NCBI RefSeq assembly: GCF_000379765.1
Contig: NZ_KB903454.1
Span: 372,001-436,000 of the forward strand
DNA from: Flexithrix dorotheae DSM 6795
Lineage (GTDB): Bacteria; Bacteroidota; Bacteroidia; Cytophagales; Flammeovirgaceae
Length of the DNA stretch: 64,000 nt
Reading direction: 5' to 3'
Each line of letters begins with the position of its first letter. The first letter of the stretch is position 1. Under the pieces are notes generated by a model. That model made no database searches. It saw only the letters and a program-made list of their open reading frames with translations, and was not told where the DNA came from. This document shows, in pieces, positions 63,539 to 64,000 of the stretch. Made by a program: the position numbers and the translations under genes.

Positions 63539-64000
63539 TTCTGTTTGGAAAGGTTTTCTTCAAAAAACCGGGTGATTCTTTTCGCAATATTGTCCATATT
63601 ATAATACTGATAAAAACCAGACGGGATATCACTATTTTCATTTAAGCCCTGAATAATGGCCTGGGAAAAAGCTGGCCAATCCCTATCCTGAGTAACTTTT
63701 AATTTCCCTCCACAAACTTCCTGAAAAACACCTTCTGCCCCTGATTCGGTAGAAACTACCATTTTGTTCATCGCAAGTGCCTCCACTACTTTGGTTTTCA
63801 CACCTCCTCCTGTTAGTATGGGATTAAGCACAATGTCGGAAATGGCAATAAAATCATCAATATTATCCACAAACCCCATGTATTTCATATGCTCCAACTG
63901 ATTATTTTCCAACCGCTGGTACTTTTCAGTCAGACCTCTCCCACAAATAATAATGCTATAATTAAAATTAGCATGCCTGCTTAAGTAGGGATTAATTTCC
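63535..64000 (-). CDS. Glycosyltransferase, C-terminal part (GT4-like), partial
   Basis: The frame is open to the window edge; about 154 residues are present and the N-terminal domain is outside. The nucleotide-sugar-binding C-domain of GT-B enzymes is visible: YSIIICGRG, MGFVDNIDDFIAISDIVLNPILTGGGVKTKVVEALAMNKMVVSTESGAEGVF. The last has the glycine-rich loop and the Glu that contacts the donor sugar. It resembles group 1 or WcaA/GT4-type transferases of surface-polysaccharide clusters. Donor and acceptor are unknown. The gene converges on the metal operon with a 4-bp overlap. Confidence 0.85.
   Translation of the reverse strand, partial: EINPYLSRHANFNYSIIICGRGLTEKYQRLENNQLEHMKYMGFVDNIDDFIAISDIVLNPILTGGGVKTKVVEALAMNKMVVSTESGAEGVFQEVCGGKLKVTQDRDWPAFSQAIIQGLNENSDIPSGFYQYYNMDNIAKRITRFFEENLSKQN

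Noticed and set aside
1-64000. CRISPR array, tRNA, rRNA, prophage or complete insertion sequence
   Set aside because: No regularly spaced direct repeats, no cloverleaf or rRNA sequence and no transposase or integrase motif were seen. Diverged small RNAs could be missed by eye.

Overview
The window is AT-rich chromosomal DNA from a member of the Bacteroidota, most likely a marine Cytophagales bacterium. The evidence is a type IX secretion locus (type-B C-terminal sorting domain, PorP/SprF protein, PorE-like TPR/OmpA proteins), a propeller-type sensor kinase, a fused two-subunit 2-oxoacid dehydrogenase E1, a clade-typical arginine cluster, candidate -7 motifs of the TAnnTTTG type, and few strong Shine-Dalgarno sites. 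I see no rRNA, tRNA, CRISPR array, prophage or intact insertion sequence.

Layout. 1-4.4 kb: arginine genes read leftwards (GNAT acetyltransferase, argG, argC, argD; argD runs off the left edge). 4.8-13.4 kb: orphan sensor kinase, SulP anion transporter, SDR oxidoreductase, AmtB and an EamA transporter. 13.7-21 kb: a 54-residue membrane protein, a GH5 glycosidase, a VWA lipoprotein, and a three-gene set with two sugar-related proteins and a GH73-type glucosaminidase. 21-30.3 kb: Na+/H+ antiporter, aldehyde dehydrogenase followed by a probable toxin-gene remnant, RtcB RNA ligase, a membrane-anchored alpha/beta hydrolase and a MacB/FtsX-type permease. 31.3-34 kb: GH2 glycosidase. 34.7-46.6 kb: type IX locus with a 1500-residue secreted repeat protein, PorP/SprF and two paralogous TPR/PD40/OmpA proteins. 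46.8-53.9 kb: sodium symporter, a tiny acidic Gly/Pro-rich peptide gene facing a periplasmic TPR-CHAT (caspase-like) protein, a signal-peptide-sized ORF, a PPP phosphatase and YaaA. 54.3-59.4 kb: FabH, fused E1, small membrane protein, DEAD-box helicase. 59.5-63.5 kb: a four-gene metal ABC operon whose first permease carries a DtxR-type repressor domain. The right edge holds the C-terminal part of a glycosyltransferase.

Best leads. (1) The metal operon has the gene order and permease-repressor fusion of chlamydial ytgABCD, and a perfect palindrome overlaps the -33 part of a good candidate promoter. (2) A 41-codon acidic peptide gene converges on a catalytically intact TPR-CHAT gene; its terminator loop contains the CHAT stop codon, and a 32-codon secretion-signal-like ORF lies on the other side. 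(3) An ~80-bp element occurs twice (8181-8260 and 27661-27740) at about 84% identity. (4) The 1500-residue secreted protein carries seven cysteine-paired, cadherin-like repeats. (5) A pair of consensus DnaA boxes forms an inverted repeat at 52958-53001.

All calls rest on reading motifs by eye; no searches were run. Identities and spacings were counted by hand.
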